Shown here: positions 60,827 to 64,000 of the stretch, piece by piece
Numbering within the stretch: the stretch's first letter is position 1
How the letters are laid out: each line of letters opens with the position of its first letter
Source of the DNA: Chloroflexota bacterium
GTDB lineage: Bacteria; Chloroflexota; Dehalococcoidia; Lucifugimonadales; Lucifugimonadaceae
NCBI GenBank assembly: GCA_018650845.1
Contig: JABIFF010000012.1
Coordinates: 124,001 to 188,000, forward strand
DNA length: 64,000 bases
Direction of reading: 5' to 3'
Made by a program: the position numbers and the translations under genes
Notes under the pieces: generated by a model
What the model saw: only the letters and a program-made list of their open reading frames with translations
What the model was told of the DNA's origin: nothing
The model's database searches: none

Positions 60827-61402
60827 ATGCCAACAAAATCTTCAGTAGACAAAGTAGAAGCTCTACTGCACCCAACGCTTGAGGAAACTTACGACCCTCA
60901 ATCGATGATCGCGTTGGTGCCGATTCACAACGACCAGAAGGTTGCCGACATCGGCTCAGGGCCTGGCTGGTTGTCGATCCCACTCGCCAAATATGTATAT
61001 GCAGGAACCTGCTACGCCATCGATGTGCAAGAAGAAATGCTCAAGCACGTCAAGGAGCAGGGCGAAGCTGCGAAGCTCGGAAACATCGAAACTATCGTTT
61101 CAAAAGAGAACTCGATTCCGCTCGACGACGAATCGCTCGATGGCGTTGCGCTTTCGAACGTTTTGAACGAAGCAAGTAAGCCGAAACTTCTCATCAAGGA
61201 AGCTGCTCGACTTCTGAAGAAGTCAGGCTGGATTTCGATTGTTGAATGGCTGCCGGTTGAAGGCAAAGCCAAAGTCGGACCTGCAGCTTCGAAGCGTGTT
61301 GTTCAGCAGGAAATGCGAGAAGCAGTTGAAGCCCTTGGGTTCACAACTCTCACATCACGACAGCTGACTCCCCACCGATACATCATCGTCGCCCGCAAGT
61401 AG
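60827..61402 (+). CDS. Class I SAM-dependent methyltransferase
   Basis: 191 residues: [19 protein letters not shown] (SAM motif I), [14 protein letters not shown] (motif II) and [13 protein letters not shown]. Small molecule or protein methyltransferase of unknown acceptor; the UbiE/COQ5-like layout is generic. It is embedded between hisA and hisF, with 34- and 15-bp gaps, so it must be co-transcribed with histidine genes. Confidence 0.85.
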   Translation: MPTKSSVDKVEALLHPTLEETYDPQSMIALVPIHNDQKVADIGSGPGWLSIPLAKYVYAGTCYAIDVQEEMLKHVKEQGEAAKLGNIETIVSKENSIPLDDESLDGVALSNVLNEASKPKLLIKEAARLLKKSGWISIVEWLPVEGKAKVGPAASKRVVQQEMREAVEALGFTTLTSRQLTPHRYIIVARK

Positions 61403-61417
61403 ACCGGAGATTCCACG

Positions 61418-62224
61418 ATGTTGACGCGCCGCGTCATTCCATGTCTGGACGTCGATAACGGTCGCGTGGTCAAAGGTGTCAGCTTTGTCGACATTCGAGA
61501 CGCAGGCGATCCGGCTGAACTCGCGGCGTTGTACAACGCTGAAGGTGCCGACGAACTAGTATTTCTAGATATCACCGCGTCTTCTGACGCCCGAAATACG
61601 ATGATCGATGTTGTGGAGAAGGTTTCATCTGAAGTCTTCATTCCTCTAACGGTTGGTGGTGGTATTCGATCTGTAGACAACATGCGGCAGATGCTGGAAG
61701 CTGGTGCCGATAAGGTTGCCGTGAACTCTGCAGCAGTTGCGAACCCTCAACTTATAGAGGATTGCGCCAAAGAGTTCGGCTCGCAGTGTGTTGTGCTGGC
61801 GATGGACGTGAAGCGAGTGGATGATCCGATCATCGCCAATTTTGACGAGTACGGCGAAGTTCCAGCCGAAGCCTTATTTCAAATCGTCACCCACGGTGGC
61901 CGCCGCCCTACCGCCCTCGATGCAGTGAAATGGGCGAAGCTCGCTACCGAATCTGGGGCAGGCGAATTGCTTGTGACGAGCATGGATGCTGACGGCCAGA
62001 AGACCGGTTACGACAACGAGCTTCTATCGGTTATTTCTGATGCAGTAACGGTTCCGGTCATCGCCAGTGGCGGTGCCGGTGAGCTTGGTCACTTTTACGA
62101 TGCGCTTACAGAAGGCAAAGCCGATGCCGTCCTTGCCGCTTCACTATTCCACTTCGGTGAACTTCGAGTTTCCGAGGTCAAATCGCACCTTGCCGAACGC
62201 GGCATTCCGACCCGGGAGGTCTAA
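61418..62224 (+). CDS. hisF: Imidazole glycerol phosphate synthase, cyclase subunit
   Basis: 268 residues: [31 protein letters not shown] (catalytic Asp), [44 protein letters not shown] (second catalytic Asp) and [12 protein letters not shown]. With HisH it closes the imidazole ring and releases AICAR. The TTG of the HAD gene follows 3 bp later. Confidence 0.97.
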   Translation: MLTRRVIPCLDVDNGRVVKGVSFVDIRDAGDPAELAALYNAEGADELVFLDITASSDARNTMIDVVEKVSSEVFIPLTVGGGIRSVDNMRQMLEAGADKVAVNSAAVANPQLIEDCAKEFGSQCVVLAMDVKRVDDPIIANFDEYGEVPAEALFQIVTHGGRRPTALDAVKWAKLATESGAGELLVTSMDADGQKTGYDNELLSVISDAVTVPVIASGGAGELGHFYDALTEGKADAVLAASLFHFGELRVSEVKSHLAERGIPTREV

Positions 62225-62227
62225 CCG

Positions 62228-62971
62228 TTGGCTGTGACTTTGAGATCGGGACAGCCTTCGCTGCCCGAGGCGATTGCGTTCGACTGTTACGACACTTTAT
62301 TTCTGAATAACCATGATGGCTGGCGAAGCAGCTTTCAGGACATCATCGATGCTCAGAATGTCCCTCTCGACAGAGCAGAATTCTGGACTCGTTGGCGTAA
62401 GTACGAAGTGAATTTCCGAAAGATTCGTACTGATCTTGGTCGACCGTACAACAGTCCGCCTTTCAAGTCGTATCGACAGGCGTGGACCGAGTGCTTTCAG
62501 CAGGTTTTCGACGATATTGAGTTCGATGGCGATGCAAATCTAGCTGGCGACCGAGCCGCTCTGCACATGACTGATCGACCAATATTTCCTGAAACTGTCG
62601 AAGCGTTGAACATGCTCAAGGGTCGAGTAAAGCTCGGAGTATTCTCTAATGCTGACGATGAGGGCGTTCGACCTCTGCTAACCAACGCAGGGCTTGAGTT
62701 CGACTTTGTGGGTAGTTCGCAGTCGGCTCAGGTATACAAACCTGCTTTGGCAGCATTCGAGTATTTGTATAAGGGTCTCGACACAGAACCAAGTAAGATT
62801 TGGTACGTCGGCGACAAATTGTTCGACGACGTTCTTGGTGGCTATCGCTCAGGTGCGACTACAGTTTGGATCAACCGCAATGAAGAGCCGGTTGACCGTG
62901 AGCCTGAACCCGATATCGAGATCACCGATTTACGTGAGCTATCAGGCATACTCGAACATATCGGCGGGTAA
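62228..62971 (+). CDS. HAD-superfamily hydrolase, candidate phosphatase of histidine synthesis
   Basis: 247 residues from a TTG start. HAD motifs: I FDCYDTLF, II GVFSNADD, III KPALAAFEY lysine, IV WYVGDKLFDDVLGG. The nucleophile is the first Asp of D-C-Y-D-T. It is translated almost contiguously with hisF and precedes hisIE. No recognisable histidinol phosphatase lies in the window, so this HAD enzyme is a candidate for that step; it may equally be a housekeeping phosphatase. Confidence 0.85.
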   Translation: MAVTLRSGQPSLPEAIAFDCYDTLFLNNHDGWRSSFQDIIDAQNVPLDRAEFWTRWRKYEVNFRKIRTDLGRPYNSPPFKSYRQAWTECFQQVFDDIEFDGDANLAGDRAALHMTDRPIFPETVEALNMLKGRVKLGVFSNADDEGVRPLLTNAGLEFDFVGSSQSAQVYKPALAAFEYLYKGLDTEPSKIWYVGDKLFDDVLGGYRSGATTVWINRNEEPVDREPEPDIEITDLRELSGILEHIGG

Positions 62972-63120
62972 GTGGCAGTGGCCACGTTTTTTATAGGTGG
63001 TAGTTTCAGCTTGTCTGATATTGCAAGAGCATCGTCACAGATCAATGCCTGATCCGAACCAAATAATATTTACTAAATAGCCAACACCTGACTACCTGAA
63101 ATAAATAGGAAGTTTTTAAG

Positions 63121-63747
63121 ATGATTCAGTTCGATGACCGTGGATTGCTAGCAGCAATTGTTCAAGACGCCGACTCAGGTCGGGTGTTGATGCACGCGTA
63201 CATGAACGAAGAGGCTCTCAAGCGAACGCTCGAAGGTCCAGATGCGTGGTTCTACTCTCGCAGTCGGCAAGAGCTGTGGCACAAGGGTGCGACCTCTGGG
63301 AACTTCCTCAAAGTAGTCGAGGTTCAGCAGGATTGTGATGGCGATGCGATCGTCGTGAGGGTGAACCCAGTTGGCGCTGCATGCCACACGGGTTCGGAAT
63401 CATGCTTCGACTCAGGTGTGCTCGACACTGCTCTGCTGGAAGCTGATGGATCGGCTGCAAAGCTGGGTCCCGGCGTTTTGCAGGAACTTCTCGATGTCAT
63501 TACTCAGCGAGTCGCAGAAAAGCCTGAAGGTTCGTACACCGTAGAGCTTATAAAAGAAGGCCCGGGTCGAGTCGCCCAGAAAGTCGTTGAAGAAGCTGGT
63601 GAGACCGCTATCGCCTCAGTGAGTCAGACTCACAACGATGTAGCAAACGAGATGGGCGATCTGCTCTACCACTGCATGGTGCTGCTAGCGTCGCTAGAGA
63701 TGCCTGCCGACGAAGTGTGGGAAGTTCTAGCCAAACGCCGCGGCTAA
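63121..63747 (+). CDS. hisIE: Bifunctional phosphoribosyl-AMP cyclohydrolase / phosphoribosyl-ATP pyrophosphatase
   Basis: 208 residues. N-terminal HisI: YMNEEALKRTLEGPDAWFYSRSRQELWHKGATSGN and the zinc/magnesium site QDCDGDAIVVRVNPVGAACHTGSESCF. C-terminal HisE: GSYTVELIKEGPGRVAQKVVEEAGETAIA and HNDVANEMGDLLYH. Performs steps two and three of the pathway. Its last 4 bp overlap the convergent DUF1385 gene. Confidence 0.97.
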   Translation: MIQFDDRGLLAAIVQDADSGRVLMHAYMNEEALKRTLEGPDAWFYSRSRQELWHKGATSGNFLKVVEVQQDCDGDAIVVRVNPVGAACHTGSESCFDSGVLDTALLEADGSAAKLGPGVLQELLDVITQRVAEKPEGSYTVELIKEGPGRVAQKVVEEAGETAIASVSQTHNDVANEMGDLLYHCMVLLASLEMPADEVWEVLAKRRG

Positions 63748-64000
63748 GCGCTGGGTGGTGGATCGGGCGCTATCGATTCCGAATCGTCGGTAGCCTGAAC
63801 AGATCCAGCCGTTGAGAACGGTTCAGACGACAGCTGAGAAGCGTCGTCACTAGGTTCTGCTGAACCTTCATCCATTGCGATTGCGTACTCAATCGCTGTG
63901 ATCGCTACTTCCATCATTCCCTCGTCAGGCTGACGTGTTGTCAGATCCTGAAGCAGGATGTTGGGTGCGTTGAACAGTCGTATCCAAAGGTTGCCCTGAT
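63744..64000 (-). CDS. DUF1385-family protein, C-terminal part (runs off window)
   Basis: An open minus-strand frame from the right edge to a TAG at 63744-63746, 85 codons. The sequence APNILLQDLTTRQPDEGMMEVAITAIEYA matches the conserved end of DUF1385 membrane proteins (P-G-L-x-L-Q-x-L-T-T-x-x-P-...-E-V-A). An Asp/Ser/Pro-rich tail of ~45 residues follows. The family has predicted metal-binding and several membrane helices, with unknown function. Start lies outside the window. Confidence 0.75.
   Translation of the reverse strand, partial: QGNLWIRLFNAPNILLQDLTTRQPDEGMMEVAITAIEYAIAMDEGSAEPSDDASQLSSEPFSTAGSVQATDDSESIAPDPPPSA

Noticed and set aside
1-64000. tRNA, rRNA, CRISPR arrays, insertion sequences, prophage
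   Set aside because: Reading both strands showed no cloverleaf-like segment in the intergenic gaps, no spaced short repeats of CRISPR type, and no transposase, integrase or phage structural gene; a dedicated scan (tRNAscan, Infernal) would be needed to exclude small RNAs.

Overview
The window looks like an aerobic, heterotrophic marine bacterium, most plausibly of the Chloroflexota (SAR202/Dehalococcoidia-like), though no rRNA or other marker gene is present to prove it. The hints are an alternative complex III respiratory module, a fused CobA-HemD, a FASII cluster with a MaoC-pair dehydratase and a FabL-type enoyl reductase, nickel superoxide dismutase, monomeric isocitrate dehydrogenase, a sulfatase, and frequent TTG/GTG starts. 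Gene density is very high. I see no tRNA, rRNA, CRISPR array, phage or insertion sequence.

Layout. 1-2373: tetrapyrrole synthesis (cobA-hemD fusion cut by the window edge, then hemB). 2552-4591: aquaporin and a lipoprotein with a beta-lactamase fold and degraded active site. 4602-5600: divergent sodX/sodN pair for nickel superoxide dismutase. 5740-7245: fold-type III PLP enzyme and a YCII protein. 7428-22322 is a long minus-strand run: monomeric isocitrate dehydrogenase, cupin plus TPP enzyme, the methylcitrate cycle (prpB-prpC-prpD), TauE exporter, a DapA-family lyase, sodium-pump decarboxylase subunits (gamma-like, biotin carrier, beta) and 5-oxoprolinase pxpABC. 22464-23961: membrane protein and RadC. 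23962-24973: a gene-poor island bounded by related direct and inverted repeats, with a long hairpin and one small ORF.

24974-35377: accessory catabolic genes (Gfo/Idh/MocA, DUF971, DinB, sulfatase, NTF2-like, HpcH/HpaI aldolase, 2-oxoacid dehydrogenase E1 alpha/beta) and a TrpB2-like protein that has lost its PLP lysine. 35644-38494: collagen-like lipoprotein with seven exact 50-residue repeats, GNAT acetyltransferase, small unknown. 38668-46861: alternative complex III (pentahaem ActA, split ActB1/ActB2, two NrfD-like subunits, ActD, ActE), closed by a strong terminator. 46969-51986: cytochrome c maturation (CcmH, CcmF, CcmI-like, an unknown membrane protein, a TlpA/CcmG thioredoxin), the machinery needed to attach haem to ActA and ActE. 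51983-53615: two tandem SDRs. 54249-57729: fatty acid synthesis (HadA-like, HadB-like, PlsX, FabG, FabL). 57773-59148: iron-sulfur assembly pair (A-type carrier and YgfZ). 59346-63747: histidine genes hisH, hisA, hisF, hisIE interleaved with a methyltransferase and a HAD phosphatase. 63744-64000: end of a DUF1385 gene leaving the window.

The strongest unusual signals are the TrpB2-like protein without catalytic lysine, the beta-lactamase-fold lipoprotein without Ser/Lys, the collagen-stalk protein with a likely seven-bladed domain, the repeat-bounded island at 23964-24940, and the SHOCT-like motif shared by two neighbouring cytochrome-maturation genes.
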